Made by a program: the position numbers and the translations under genes. From assembly GCA_002731275.1 (NCBI GenBank), contig PCBK01000080.1, positions 1 through 64,000 on the forward strand: a stretch of DNA of 64,000 nt, in the 5' to 3' direction. Source of the DNA: Deltaproteobacteria bacterium. Its GTDB lineage: Bacteria; Myxococcota_C; UBA6777. The notes beneath the pieces are model-generated. The model was not told the origin of the DNA, made no database searches, and was given only the letters and a program-made list of their open reading frames with translations. This document shows, one piece after another, positions 28,603 to 38,975 of this stretch (positions within the stretch are counted from its first letter, which is position 1; each line of letters begins with the position of its first letter).

Positions 28603-31581
28603 ATGCAACGGCTGATTTTTTCGTTTCTCACGGTGTGTTGCCTTTGGGCACTTGGCGGTGTCTCCACCGCGCACGCCGTCTGTGTGAAGTCTAACGTCTT
28701 TTTGCTCCTCGATGTCTCCGGTAGTATGAAGGACACATCAACCTCCACAAAACACACGGATGTCCGAACAGCGATCAAAAAATTCACGTACGACTTCCGA
28801 AGCAAAGTGCGCTTTGGACTTGCGACCTTTGGGACGACATACACACACAAGGTCAACATCAGTGATACTGCGTGGTCGACCATTCGCTCCAATGTCGACT
28901 CCTATCCCTCCAACCAGGGATACACAAAGATGGGAACGGCGATCAGCAACGCAGGAGCCTACCTCTGGAACCTCAAGCAAAACGAAGTGGGTGATGGAAG
29001 AAAACGCCGCTACTACATCGTCCTGATTACAGACGGAAACCCCACAGGGGATACCCTCAACCCCACGACAGAGACGACCAAAGTCTGGCAAAATTATGGC
29101 ATCAAAACCTACGCGATTGGGATTCAGTTTAACGCAACAGTCCTCAACAGTATCGCGACCGCCGGACAAACTTCCAAGCCATATAACGCAAACAGCCAAT
29201 CGAGTATCACCTCAGCGTTTAACGCGATCGCCAACACCGCGACCACAGAGGTCTGTAACAACGTAGATGATGACTGTGACGGTAGTATCGACGAGTTCCT
29301 CGTTCGTCCCTGTACCACTTCTTGTGGATTCGGGATCGAGACGTGCTCTAGAGGTGTCTGGGCAAATTGTACTGCGAGCCAACCCAAAGCCGAAACATGT
29401 AACGATAAAGATGATGACTGTGATGGTCGTGTCGATGAAAACTGGTCCAACAAAGGAAACAGTTGCTCGGCAGGCGCTGGTGGCTGCCAACGTACAGGTA
29501 AATATGTCTGTAACCAGTCTGGAACAGGCACACAATGCTCTGTCAGCTCAGCCCAACCGACATCTGAAAAATGTGACGGACTTGATAACGACTGTGACGG
29601 TCGTGTCGACGAATCCCTCGTCCGCAACTGTAGCACCGCCTGTGGCTCAGGTACCGAAATCTGTTCGAATGGTCGATGGATTGGGTGCTCTGCTCCTAAG
29701 CCACAAGCCGAAAAATGTAACGGTAAAGACGATGATTGTGACGGCAGAATCGATGAAAACTGGTCGCAAAAGAACCGCTCTTGTACGACAGGTGTCGGCG
29801 AGTGTAAGCGAAGCGGATCTTACCGTTGTAAAGCTGATGGCTCAGGTCTGGAATGTTCAACACTCTCAGGCCCACCATCCACCGAAATTTGCGATGGAAA
29901 AGACAACGACTGTGACGGTCAAACAGATGAAGACTTCCCCAAAAAAGGCCAAACCTGCGGGTCTGGCGTAGGAGCTTGCTCCAAAAAAGGTACCTACATT
30001 TGTACTCCCAACGGTCTGAGTGTCCAATGTTCTGCGGGATCCGGTCAGCCAGAACCCGAAAAGTGCGATGGTACAGACAATGACTGTGATGGCATCGTCG
30101 ATGAAGGCCTCCAGCGCTCTTGCTCCACCAAGTGTGGAACAGGTCTTGAGTCCTGTAACAACGGAAAATGGGTCAACTGCTCTGCACGTAAAGAAGCCAA
30201 AGAGACTTGTAACGGTAAAGATGACGACTGTGATGGTACCGTTGATAACGGCCTGACACGTAAGTGTACGAGCAAGTGTGGAGATGGTCAGGAGACTTGT
30301 AATAACGGTCGTTGGGAAGGCTGTACTGCACAACAACCCAAAAACGAAGAGTGTAACGGTAAGGATGACGACTGTAACGGTCGTGTCGACGATCTTGTGC
30401 CCAAAAAATGCTCCGGTGCTTGTGGTTCAGGAACCGCAACTTGTGACAATGGAAAGTGGAGTGGCTGCTCCGGACCCCAACCTGAGCCCGAGACTTGTGA
30501 CGGAAAAGATAACGACTGTAACGGTAAGATTGATGATGGTGTGTCACGCCGTTGTAAATCCATCTGTGGAGAAGGGAAGGAGTATTGTGAAGCCGGTAAC
30601 TGGTCTGCTTGTGATGCGCCACTTCCCCAACCCGAATTTTGCGATGGCAAAGATAACAACTGTAACGGCAAAATCGATGAGAGCGCAGTCTGTCCCTCAG
30701 GTACTGTCTGTAGCGAAGGTGCTTGTCGCCCCGAGTGTTCTGGTGGGGAGTGTCCCAAAGGTCTCCAATGTGTGAAGGGTGTTTGTGTTGGAGACGCTTG
30801 CGCGACAGCCAAATGTGCGGACGGAGAAGTCTGCATGGGTGGACGTTGTGTCGAACCTTGCTCACTCGTCACATGTGACAGTGGACTTCGTTGTTCCAAC
30901 GGACAGTGTGTTCGCGAGGACTGTTACTTCACAGGTTGCTCAAATGGCAAGAGTTGTGTGAAGGGACGTTGTGTTGCGGATCCTTGCGCAGGTAAAACGT
31001 GTGGTGCAGACGAATTCTGTCGTGAAGGTGATTGTGTCAAGTCATGTGCAAATGTCACGTGTGGTGCGGATGAGCGCTGTGTGGATGGGAAGTGTGAAGT
31101 CAATCCTTCTACGAGTGGTGATTGTGCCAACAAGACCTGTCCTGCCGAACAAATCTGTTCTGGTGGAAATTGTGTCGCAGACCCATGTTACGGTGTGTCA
31201 TGTGCGCAAGGACGTATGTGTGTAAATGGTAACTGCGAGCATGATCCTTGTACAAACGTGAAGTGTCCAGCCAACCAAGAGTGTGTTGAAGGTCAATGCC
31301 AGAAACCAGGAACAGGGAAGCCCAAAGATGATGGTAACAATCCATCTGACGGTGTGGTCTCCGATGGTGGGAACAACGGACCTGATGGTACAGTCATTGA
31401 TCAAGGGACTGGACCCAAAAATGTTGACGCTGGGAATGGTGGTGTCGATGAGACGAATCGCCGTCGTGTCACAGGTGGCGTTGGTGGATGTGCTTGCTCT
31501 ACAAAAGATGGGGGACTCCCCATGACACCGTTTATTTTTGGCCTCTTCTTCTTGGTGTTTGCGATCCGACGCCGACGCTAG
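28603..31581 (+). CDS. Secreted VWA-domain protein with MopE-type repeats and MYXO-CTERM-like tail
   Basis: The 992-residue product starts at the ATG at 28603, with GAGG upstream. Signal peptide at residues 1-25 (ending STAHA). A von Willebrand A domain at about 28-225 has the metal-site motif DVSGSM. Ten MopE-type repeats of the form C-N-G-x-D-D-D-C-D-G-x-x-D-E follow (~230-720), then a Cys-rich EGF/TIL-like region (~725-920), an Asp/Gly/Asn-rich linker, and a tail GGCACS, hydrophobic helix, RRRR. The tail matches MYXO-CTERM sorting signals. MopE proteins are surface-associated, and the Asp-rich repeats are predicted metal-binding. It is likely displayed on the cell surface. Two paralogues lie downstream. 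Confidence 0.88.
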   Translation: MQRLIFSFLTVCCLWALGGVSTAHAVCVKSNVFLLLDVSGSMKDTSTSTKHTDVRTAIKKFTYDFRSKVRFGLATFGTTYTHKVNISDTAWSTIRSNVDSYPSNQGYTKMGTAISNAGAYLWNLKQNEVGDGRKRRYYIVLITDGNPTGDTLNPTTETTKVWQNYGIKTYAIGIQFNATVLNSIATAGQTSKPYNANSQSSITSAFNAIANTATTEVCNNVDDDCDGSIDEFLVRPCTTSCGFGIETCSRGVWANCTASQPKAETCNDKDDDCDGRVDENWSNKGNSCSAGAGGCQRTGKYVCNQSGTGTQCSVSSAQPTSEKCDGLDNDCDGRVDESLVRNCSTACGSGTEICSNGRWIGCSAPKPQAEKCNGKDDDCDGRIDENWSQKNRSCTTGVGECKRSGSYRCKADGSGLECSTLSGPPSTEICDGKDNDCDGQTDEDFPKKGQTCGSGVGACSKKGTYICTPNGLSVQCSAGSGQPEPEKCDGTDNDCDGIVDEGLQRSCSTKCGTGLESCNNGKWVNCSARKEAKETCNGKDDDCDGTVDNGLTRKCTSKCGDGQETCNNGRWEGCTAQQPKNEECNGKDDDCNGRVDDLVPKKCSGACGSGTATCDNGKWSGCSGPQPEPETCDGKDNDCNGKIDDGVSRRCKSICGEGKEYCEAGNWSACDAPLPQPEFCDGKDNNCNGKIDESAVCPSGTVCSEGACRPECSGGECPKGLQCVKGVCVGDACATAKCADGEVCMGGRCVEPCSLVTCDSGLRCSNGQCVREDCYFTGCSNGKSCVKGRCVADPCAGKTCGADEFCREGDCVKSCANVTCGADERCVDGKCEVNPSTSGDCANKTCPAEQICSGGNCVADPCYGVSCAQGRMCVNGNCEHDPCTNVKCPANQECVEGQCQKPGTGKPKDDGNNPSDGVVSDGGNNGPDGTVIDQGTGPKNVDAGNGGVDETNRRRVTGGVGGCACSTKDGGLPMTPFIFGLFFLVFAIRRRR
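29200..30700 (+). repeat. MopE-type coding repeats (10 copies)
   Basis: Repeats of about 40-55 codons, each with a tgtaacggtaaagatgatga-like core encoding CNGKDDDCDG. The DNA similarity creates long spurious open frames on both strands. Confidence 0.75.
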
Positions 31582-31783
31582 ACTCCTTTCCCTTCCCCAC
31601 TTCCTCTATCTTTCCCTCCAATTGTAACCACAAAAACCACGACATTCTGTCTACGGCGTCTTGTATTTCCGCGACCAAACAAAATTTCCTCTTCTTTCGG
31701 AAAGAGCTTTGTGGTAGCATACCTAGCCACGAGAACCCACTCTACTTTCTGTTCAAAACGAACAACTGAAGGAGACTTTCAAA

Positions 31784-34700
31784 TTGCGACGTGCATCTGC
31801 TTTTCTACACCTGTTCGTTGGACTGGCCGTATGTTGTAGTGTCTTTCTTTTTAAAGCCAACTCAGCTTTTGCTTGCGATCCTCCCGATGTCTTGATCGTG
31901 CTCGATCGATCTTGCAGTATGGGATCCAACAGCAAGTGGACACAGGCAAAAAACGCCATCAGAACCATCACCAACAATTACAAAGGCAAATTGAGATTTG
32001 GATTGGAGACGTTTAACTCCGGTGCAGCGATTAACTATGCCCTGACAAAGTGTCAAAGCGACGGTGTCGCGACCAACTGTGTTCCGCGTTTACAAACAAC
32101 GCTGAACTCGATCAGTTATTCAGGTGGCACAAATTTGATCGCCGCCTTGACTGTCGCGAAAAACCACCTCAACGCTGTGAAAGCCGCCGACACTGTATCA
32201 GGTCGTAAACGCAGCGTGATGTTCTTGACGGATGGTCAAGCAACATGTGCTTTCTCCGAAGCCCGCGCGCTGTGGTTACAGCTCGGTGTCAAAACCTATG
32301 TGATTGGGTTTGGTTCGGGGGTTGATGGAAACTGTCTGAGCAAGATGGCGACAGAGGGGCAAACTGCGCTCTCTGGAACACGGAAGTATTATCAAGCGAA
32401 CAGCCAGACCGAGCTTAACGCTGCCATGAAGGCGATCGCCGACGCGAGTCGTGTCGAGATCTGTAACAACTCAGATGATGACTGTGATGGTCGAGTCGAT
32501 GAAGGTCTTTCTCGTGCCTGCTCTGGTGCTTGTGGTGCCGGAACACAAGTCTGTTCGAAGGGGGCATGGGGGACGTGTTCCACGGCTCCCAAGGCAGAAA
32601 CGTGCAACGGAAGAGATGACGACTGTGACGGCGCAACAGACGAAAACTGGCCGCAAAAATCACAGGGTTGTTCTGTTGGAGTTGGTGCCTGTCGTCGCAA
32701 TGGGACGTATGTCTGTAACAGCGCAAAAAATGGTGTCGTCTGTTCTGCAAAGGCGGGTAGTGCATCTTCCGAGCTTTGTGATGGCATTGACAATGACTGT
32801 GACGGTCGTGTCGATGAAAACTGGCCGCAGAAAGGCTCCTCTTGCTTTGCTGGGACTGGAGCATGTCGAAACACCGGTACATTCTCGTGTAATAGCGCAA
32901 AAACTGGACTGACCTGTTCTGCTAAGGCTGGCTCTCCCACGACAGAAAAGTGCAACGGTCAGGATGATGACTGTGACGGTAAAATTGATGAGAGTCTCAC
33001 CAGAACTTGTAGCAGCAAGTGTGGTAGTGGACAGGAAACATGTCAGGGGGGGACGTGGGTCAACTGTACTGCGAAAACCCCATCACCTGAACTGTGTAAT
33101 GGAAAAGACGATGACTGCGACGGTTCTATTGATGAAGACTGGTCGCTAAAAAATAAGACATGTACTGTCGGAAAAGGCATCTGCGCTCGTTCAAGCAAGT
33201 GGCGATGTCGTGCTGATCAGTTTGACATTGAGTGCCCTGTCAAAGCTGGCTCCCCCACAACCGAAATCTGTAACGGGAAAGATGATGACTGTGACGGACT
33301 GACCGACGAAAATTGGCCGCAAAAAGGTGAGCCATGTGTCGGCGGAACAGGCGCTTGTCAACGTACTGGTAAGAAGGTTTGTAGCGGGGATGGAAAATCC
33401 CTTATTTGTTCTGCGACCCAAGGGAACGCGACCAAAGAGATCTGTAACGATAAAGATGACGACTGTGATGGGAAAGTTGACGAAGACTGGGCATTGAAAG
33501 GTAAATTCTGCTCTGTTGGACTTGGTGAATGCCGTCGCACAGGCTCTTGGATTTGTAACACCGCTGGAACCAATGTCGCTTGCTCTGTAAAAGCCGGGAA
33601 GGCTGGTACAGAGACCTGTAACGGGAAAGATGATGACTGTGATGGTCTCGTCGATGAACAGCTCGAAAAAGCTTGTACCACCGGATGCGGAAAAGGAAAG
33701 CAGGTCTGTATCAATGGTAAGTTCGCTGCTTGCTCTTCACCTGTTCCTTCACCTGAAAAGTGCGACGGTATCGACAATGACTGTAACGGTCAAGTCGATG
33801 ATCAATGGCCCAACCGAGGGAAAAACTGCTCTGTCGGAAAAGGGGCATGCAAGCGCGTAGGACGCTGGATCTGTGATGCGAGCAAGACAAAGCTTCAATG
33901 TTCTGCGAAAGCCGGCTCCCCAACAACCGAAGTTTGTGACGATAAAGACAACGACTGCGATGGCCAAATTGACGAAAATTGGGCCAACAAAGGCAAAACT
34001 TGTGGTAGCGGTGTCGGTGGCTGCCAAAGAAAAGGAACATATGTCTGTAAGCCCGATGGCACAGGAACACAATGCTCTGTCTCTGGTACTGTTCCAGAGC
34101 CCGAGAAGTGTGACGGTATCGACAACGATTGTAACGGTCAGGTCGATGAAAATGTCACTCGCGCATGTAAAACGAAGTGCGGTGTTGGGCTTGAGACTTG
34201 TAAAGGCGGAAAATTCGAAGGGTGTACTGCACGCCAACCCACAGCTGAGACATGTAACGGTCGGGATGATAACTGCGATGGTTCTGTCGATGAGAACTTG
34301 ACACAAGAGTGCTCCACAAAGTGTGGCAAAGGACAAGAACAGTGTGTCAACGGCAAGTGGGAATTCTGTGACGCGCAAAAATCAGTCGCTGAAGAGTGCA
34401 ACGGTAAAGATGATGACTGTGATGGCGACATCGATGAAGACGTTGCTCCCAAACCCTGTAAAGGGTCATGCGGTTCTGGTACCGCTGTTTGTGCAGATGG
34501 TAAGTTTGGAGGCTGCTCCGGTCCCCAACCAGAGCCCGAAAAGTGCGATGGAAAGGATAACGACTGTAACGGTAAAGTCGATGACAACCTCGAACAAAAC
34601 TGTCGTAGTGCCTGCGGTAGTGGAAAGCAAACATGTGTGAATGGTGCGTGGTCCGATTGTTCTGCTCCCACCCCTCAGCCTGAGTTTTGTAACGGTAAAG

Positions 34701-35713
34701 ATGATGACTGTGACGGTCAGGTCGATAATAGCGCAACCTGTCCTTCTGGCCTGGAGTGTAAAGATGGACTTTGTCGTCCACTGTGCGTCGGTGGTGAGTG
34801 TGCCAAAGGTCTCTTGTGTGTGGATGGTTTCTGTGTTGGCGATCCTTGCAAAGATAGAACGTGCGCAAGTGACGAAGTCTGTATTGGTGGTAAGTGCGTT
34901 GAGCCTTGTACTCTCATCAGCTGTAATGCCGGATTTATCTGTTCCAACGGACAATGTGTGAAAGAAGACTGTTACATCAAAGGCTGTCCCAGTGGCGAGA
35001 GCTGCGAAAACGGTCTGTGTGTCGCGGATCCTTGCGCTGGCAAAACATGTGGTGCAGGTGAATTCTGTCGAGAAGGCGACTGTGTGAAGTCATGTGCGAG
35101 TGTGACTTGCCAGGATAACCAAAAATGTGTAGACGGAAAATGCGAGGACGATCCCACCAAAAATGGTGATTGTGCGAGTGTCTTTTGTAAAGACGGAGAG
35201 TTTTGTAAAGAAGGCAAATGTGTCGTTGATCCTTGTGCAGGTGTCTTCTGTGGAAAAGGAAGAATCTGTAAAGAAGGTCGATGTACACACGATACCTGCA
35301 CAAATATCACATGCCCGACAGGCGCAGTTTGTAAAGATGGTCAGTGCCAAAAAGACAACACTGGCGGTGATCCTGATGGTACGACAAATGCTGATGGTGG
35401 TATCAATTATCCTGATGGGTGGTCCTATTCGCCGGATGAAGGAACTGTCACGTTGCCTGATGGACGTGTTGTACCTGCGGATCAGGTCAGCAGGCAGCCC
35501 GACGGAAAGATCGTCGTGAATGGACCTGATAAAGCAAATGAATACTTCATCCCTGACAATAAAACGACTGGGACTGGTGTTGATAAAAAACCCACAGGAA
35601 GGACTGTTGAGCCTGGTGGGTGTGGCTGTCAAACGACAAGCGGCTTCCCCGTTGCGCCTGTCTCTTTGTTGATCTTCTTCCTCTTTATTGGATTGCGACG
35701 AAGAGAGCAATAA
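31784..35713 (+). CDS. Large secreted VWA/MopE-repeat protein with MYXO-CTERM-like tail
   Basis: The 1309-residue product starts at TTG (31784), eight bases after AAGGAG; the encoded signal peptide (RRASAFLHLF...NSAFA) supports this start. The VWA domain at about 33-230 has MIDAS DRSCSM, with Cys in place of the usual Gly. Fifteen MopE-type repeats (CNGKDDDCDGxxDE family) occupy about 230-985, the largest number of the three paralogues. A Cys-rich EGF/TIL-like region at about 990-1190 is nearly collinear with that of the preceding gene. The C-terminus is GGCGCQ, a hydrophobic helix, then RRREQ. Predicted surface-anchored, disulfide-rich and metal-binding. No function is proven for the family in this context. 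Confidence 0.88.
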   Translation: MRRASAFLHLFVGLAVCCSVFLFKANSAFACDPPDVLIVLDRSCSMGSNSKWTQAKNAIRTITNNYKGKLRFGLETFNSGAAINYALTKCQSDGVATNCVPRLQTTLNSISYSGGTNLIAALTVAKNHLNAVKAADTVSGRKRSVMFLTDGQATCAFSEARALWLQLGVKTYVIGFGSGVDGNCLSKMATEGQTALSGTRKYYQANSQTELNAAMKAIADASRVEICNNSDDDCDGRVDEGLSRACSGACGAGTQVCSKGAWGTCSTAPKAETCNGRDDDCDGATDENWPQKSQGCSVGVGACRRNGTYVCNSAKNGVVCSAKAGSASSELCDGIDNDCDGRVDENWPQKGSSCFAGTGACRNTGTFSCNSAKTGLTCSAKAGSPTTEKCNGQDDDCDGKIDESLTRTCSSKCGSGQETCQGGTWVNCTAKTPSPELCNGKDDDCDGSIDEDWSLKNKTCTVGKGICARSSKWRCRADQFDIECPVKAGSPTTEICNGKDDDCDGLTDENWPQKGEPCVGGTGACQRTGKKVCSGDGKSLICSATQGNATKEICNDKDDDCDGKVDEDWALKGKFCSVGLGECRRTGSWICNTAGTNVACSVKAGKAGTETCNGKDDDCDGLVDEQLEKACTTGCGKGKQVCINGKFAACSSPVPSPEKCDGIDNDCNGQVDDQWPNRGKNCSVGKGACKRVGRWICDASKTKLQCSAKAGSPTTEVCDDKDNDCDGQIDENWANKGKTCGSGVGGCQRKGTYVCKPDGTGTQCSVSGTVPEPEKCDGIDNDCNGQVDENVTRACKTKCGVGLETCKGGKFEGCTARQPTAETCNGRDDNCDGSVDENLTQECSTKCGKGQEQCVNGKWEFCDAQKSVAEECNGKDDDCDGDIDEDVAPKPCKGSCGSGTAVCADGKFGGCSGPQPEPEKCDGKDNDCNGKVDDNLEQNCRSACGSGKQTCVNGAWSDCSAPTPQPEFCNGKDDDCDGQVDNSATCPSGLECKDGLCRPLCVGGECAKGLLCVDGFCVGDPCKDRTCASDEVCIGGKCVEPCTLISCNAGFICSNGQCVKEDCYIKGCPSGESCENGLCVADPCAGKTCGAGEFCREGDCVKSCASVTCQDNQKCVDGKCEDDPTKNGDCASVFCKDGEFCKEGKCVVDPCAGVFCGKGRICKEGRCTHDTCTNITCPTGAVCKDGQCQKDNTGGDPDGTTNADGGINYPDGWSYSPDEGTVTLPDGRVVPADQVSRQPDGKIVVNGPDKANEYFIPDNKTTGTGVDKKPTGRTVEPGGCGCQTTSGFPVAPVSLLIFFLFIGLRRREQ
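32455..34740 (+). repeat. MopE-type coding repeats (15 copies)
   Basis: Tandem repeats in the 1309-residue gene with the same CNGKDDDCDG-type core. The spacer between cores alternates between about 33 and 50 residues, giving two repeat subtypes: one with a cysteine-containing TKCGxGxExC segment, the other with KGxxCxxGxGxCxRxG. Confidence 0.75.
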
Positions 35714-35931
35714 TCCCCACAAAACCCTCACTCTTCCTGTCTCCATCACTCCTCAAAAATCCGATCAAACCACACAACACGACGATTGGCCTTTGCTGGT
35801 GGTTAGCAACTTCTGCACGTCTTCCGTTGTTGACGGGGGTGTTGTGATGAGGATGTTTTCGGGGGAGTGATGATTTGTGCGATGTGTTTTTGTGGTGAGT
35901 TTGTGTTTGGATGACTTGAAGAGGAGAGGGG

Positions 35932-36360
35932 CTAGTCAGGAGATACGCTATTTTTTTTGCGCATGAGACCTTGGTATACTTTCTCAACTTGGTTGATACC
36001 TTTGTTGAGTTTATTGAAGAAGCGCCCATGATCTGCGCGGAGGTTCAGAAGGTCTTTGGACATGTTTTCGATTTCTTGTCTGGCGACAGCTTTGTCTATA
36101 TCACCATCCCGTAATCTTTGGATGCGCGCCAAAACGCCATAAAGCAAGCGACCTGCTGAGCTCAAACGAAAGTCAGCCTCGTAGGGAATTTCGCCTGATG
36201 CCTTTGGGTATTGTTGGAGAAGTTCAGTTGCACGTGTTTCAGCCTTTGCGAATTCGCTTTCAATGTGGGATAGTTGCTTGGCTGTTTCTGCGTGGGTTAC
36301 CAAATCATCGATGCTTTCAAGCATTCCAGTGACGTCTCGCCACTGCTCTTCCAGCGACAT
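35932..36360 (-). CDS. Hypothetical helical protein
   Basis: The 142-residue product starts at the ATG at 36360, eight bases after AGGAG. It is almost entirely predicted helical and charged (MSLEEQWRDVTGMLESIDDLV...AKAETRATELLQQYP...), with no signal peptide or membrane helix. A plausible promoter lies 80-105 bp upstream on the same strand. No family is recognised. It is convergent with the VWA gene and divergent from the kelch/FGE gene. A small coiled-coil regulator or scaffold is possible, but that is only a guess from composition. Confidence 0.65.
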   Translation of the reverse strand: MSLEEQWRDVTGMLESIDDLVTHAETAKQLSHIESEFAKAETRATELLQQYPKASGEIPYEADFRLSSAGRLLYGVLARIQRLRDGDIDKAVARQEIENMSKDLLNLRADHGRFFNKLNKGINQVEKVYQGLMRKKNSVSPD

Positions 36361-36437
36361 GATTGTTCTCCTTTTGGTTCCGGGTAAGTCGCTACATTGG
36401 TGTTTTGATGTCCGGAGGATTGAATCCATCTGGACCT

Positions 36438-36467
36438 ACTATACCCCAACCTCATTCTATCTGGCAA
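36438..36467 (-). promoter_or_regulatory. Predicted sigma-70-type promoter for 35932-36360 gene
   Basis: On the minus strand: TTGCCA (36467-36462), 18-bp spacer, TATAGT (36443-36438). The gene start at 36360 lies about 78 bp downstream. Confidence 0.45.
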
Positions 36468-36585
36468 GCGAATATCTGTAGAGGGGTGAGATCGAGCCGC
36501 CTTCTTGACTCTATGTGGAAATGACGGTAAAACCTCACATTGAGTAGCTTTTTTTATAATCAATTCTTTTGAGTGGTATCGTTGA

Positions 36586-38961
36586 ATGATGGAAAAGTCC
36601 AAAAAAGTTTCATTGTATGTTTGGTTTAGTTTGTGTGCTGGTCTGATCGTGTGTTTGCATGGAATGCCAGCGTGTATCATTCAAGACTTTTCTTTGGATA
36701 ATCACGTTTGTGCAACATCTGGGACCAATGAGTGTCTGGCAGGGTGGCGATGTGATACAACGCAGAATCGGTGTGTTCTCGCCGAGGTGGCTGTCTCTGA
36801 GCCTGGTGTTGAAACAATCCAATCAGAGCCAAATACAGAGCAAGTCACTCCCAAAGAGGAGCCGCCTTCACAGGAACCTGTGAAGCCTGACGTCGCAGAT
36901 GCAGGGCCTGAGCTTCCGCCCAAAGAAGAGCCACCCGAGCAGCCGGCCAACCAATTGTGCGTGTACAAAAAAGAGTCCAACGCTCTGAATTGCACGGAGA
37001 AGCAAGGGTGTAAGTTCTTCAACAGCGCGCTTACAACATCGACCGTTGCGTTGCCCAAGGCCATTTCAGGAGCTTACGCAGTCGCACGTGATAGTGGCTT
37101 TAGCTCGATTCTCTCTGAGAGTCCAACACCCTACATTTATCTCGTGGGTGGGGGGGATGGAGCTCCTGGCGCAGAAGTCCTCTACACAAAAGTCGACGCA
37201 ACAGGAAAGATTGTGCAGTGGAAGACAGGCAAATTGCTCGCTGAAGCGCGCACCAACGCCTACGCTTTCATCTACCGCAATCATTTATACGTGGTGGGTG
37301 GTGAGAATGCGAGCGCACAAGGCGTGAAGGGCATTGAGCGCGCACCACTTAATGCCGACGGGAGTATGGGAGACTTCATCAAAGTGGGGACCTGGGACAA
37401 CGCACGTCCCAAAGCTGGAATCGTCTTCATGTATGGTCATCTGTACTTTGTCGGAGGACTCGGCTCTGATGGAAAACCGAGTAAAGATGTTGAGCACGCG
37501 TTGATTCTCCCTGATGGTCAAGTTGGAACGGTTTCGACCGCTATGATGGACGTGAACGGAACACCTGAGGCTGCCTCACTTCCTGAAGGACGTATTGGAC
37601 CCGTCGTCGCCACTGAACATTTCATCTACGTGCTTGGGCCTGGCGCCACCTCTGAAGTCTTGATGGCACACATCCTCCCCAACGGGATGATCGAAGCGTG
37701 GTGTACCACAACAGAGATTCCCAGACCCGATGGAAGTGTTGATTCTCTCCAGGCGTTGGGGAGCGCAAGACGTATTCTCTTGTTTGGATTGGCTTCTGGA
37801 AACAAAATTAACTCACAACTCTACTTTGGTGCTTTGAAAAAAGGAACACAGCAGAACGTCTTTGGTGGCGGTCTTGAGACATGGCGTTGCAGTAAGGCCG
37901 GTAACGCTCCAGCGAAGGAAAAAGCGGAGATGCTTGTGCCACGTAAAGGAGCCGCGGCGGTGTACGTTCAACGAAGGCTGTATCTTATCGGTGGTGTCGA
38001 CGCGAGCAACAAAACACTCAGCTCCATTGAGATCGGCGAACCCAACTTCCTTACGGATCTTTGTGACTTGGATCTCGATGGGATCAGCGGGAACGCTGAT
38101 TACTGTCGGCACAACTACTCACCTGCGAATAAAAATGACGACCAACCATCGTCTATTACGTATCCTGGTGACACAGGTAATGGTTGGGTAGATCGTTTTG
38201 GTCATGGAAACGTTTGTGAACAGAAACATATGTTGTTGGTCTCGGCTGGCGAGTTTAAACGAGGCTCTATCACTGCTGATCCACAAACGGATGCTCCTCA
38301 AGGTTCTGTGACAATGAATGCCTTTTATATCGACACCTACGAGGTGACTAACGCTGATTATCGAGAGTGTGTGACGGCTGGTGTGTGTACCGCGCCTAAA
38401 AGCGCAGATCTGGGCTCGATTACAGGCTATCACACAGACAAAACGTACGATAACTACCCTGTTGTTCAGGTGACCTACGAGATGGCGAAGAAGTACTGTG
38501 CGTACCGAGGTAAACGTTTACCAACGGAGGCCGAGTGGGAGAAGGCAGCTCGTGGTCTGGATGGTGGAAAGTTTCCTTGGGGCAATGGGAACACTGCTCC
38601 CGTGTGCACGAAAGATCAGCAACAGGCAAACTACAAAGATTGTAAGGCGACATCACCTGTTGAGGTTGGCTCTCTGAAGCCCGGCGAGGGACCATACGGA
38701 ACCTTTGATATGGGCGGAAATGTCCGCGAGTGGGTCGCTGATTTTTACAGTGATACCTACTACAACGATCAAGCCTCATTGATGAATCCAACGGGACCTG
38801 ACTCTGGCACTGAGCGGGTCATTCGTGGTGGTTCATTTAGCACCGATGTAAAGTTTATCACCACCTACACGCGTGATAAGGGTACACCTGAAACTGCGGC
38901 TGATGATCTTGGTTTCCGTTGTGCTCGTGATCTTTACATACAACTTGCGCCTGCCAACTGA
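36586..38961 (+). CDS. Secreted kelch-like propeller + formylglycine-generating-enzyme (FGE/SUMF1) domain protein
   Basis: The 791-residue product has a signal sequence (residues ~8-30, ending CLHGMPAC, possibly a lipobox). A Cys-containing segment and a Pro/Glu-rich linker follow. Residues ~155-490 contain kelch-like repeats (YIYLVGGGDGA, HLYVVGGENAS, HLYFVGGLGSD, RLYLIGGVDAS). A calcium-loop-like Asp-rich stretch follows (DLDLDGISGNADYC). Residues ~545-785 form an FGE-sulfatase domain (MLLVSAGEFKRGS, YEVTNADYRECV, KRLPTEAEWEKAARG, GNVREWVADFY, RVIRGGSF, DLGFRCAR). Many bacterial FGE-fold domains are non-oxidase binding or iron-enzyme modules, so activity is uncertain. A TATAAT element at 36555 lacks a good -35. 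The TPR gene follows after 14 bp. Confidence 0.85.
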   Translation: MMEKSKKVSLYVWFSLCAGLIVCLHGMPACIIQDFSLDNHVCATSGTNECLAGWRCDTTQNRCVLAEVAVSEPGVETIQSEPNTEQVTPKEEPPSQEPVKPDVADAGPELPPKEEPPEQPANQLCVYKKESNALNCTEKQGCKFFNSALTTSTVALPKAISGAYAVARDSGFSSILSESPTPYIYLVGGGDGAPGAEVLYTKVDATGKIVQWKTGKLLAEARTNAYAFIYRNHLYVVGGENASAQGVKGIERAPLNADGSMGDFIKVGTWDNARPKAGIVFMYGHLYFVGGLGSDGKPSKDVEHALILPDGQVGTVSTAMMDVNGTPEAASLPEGRIGPVVATEHFIYVLGPGATSEVLMAHILPNGMIEAWCTTTEIPRPDGSVDSLQALGSARRILLFGLASGNKINSQLYFGALKKGTQQNVFGGGLETWRCSKAGNAPAKEKAEMLVPRKGAAAVYVQRRLYLIGGVDASNKTLSSIEIGEPNFLTDLCDLDLDGISGNADYCRHNYSPANKNDDQPSSITYPGDTGNGWVDRFGHGNVCEQKHMLLVSAGEFKRGSITADPQTDAPQGSVTMNAFYIDTYEVTNADYRECVTAGVCTAPKSADLGSITGYHTDKTYDNYPVVQVTYEMAKKYCAYRGKRLPTEAEWEKAARGLDGGKFPWGNGNTAPVCTKDQQQANYKDCKATSPVEVGSLKPGEGPYGTFDMGGNVREWVADFYSDTYYNDQASLMNPTGPDSGTERVIRGGSFSTDVKFITTYTRDKGTPETAADDLGFRCARDLYIQLAPAN

Positions 38962-38975
38962 GCGAGGAGAGATTT

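Noticed and set aside
33749-34378. 209-codon minus-strand frame inside the MopE-repeat gene
   Set aside because: Produced by repetition of the MopE codons; valine/threonine-rich nonsense sequence.
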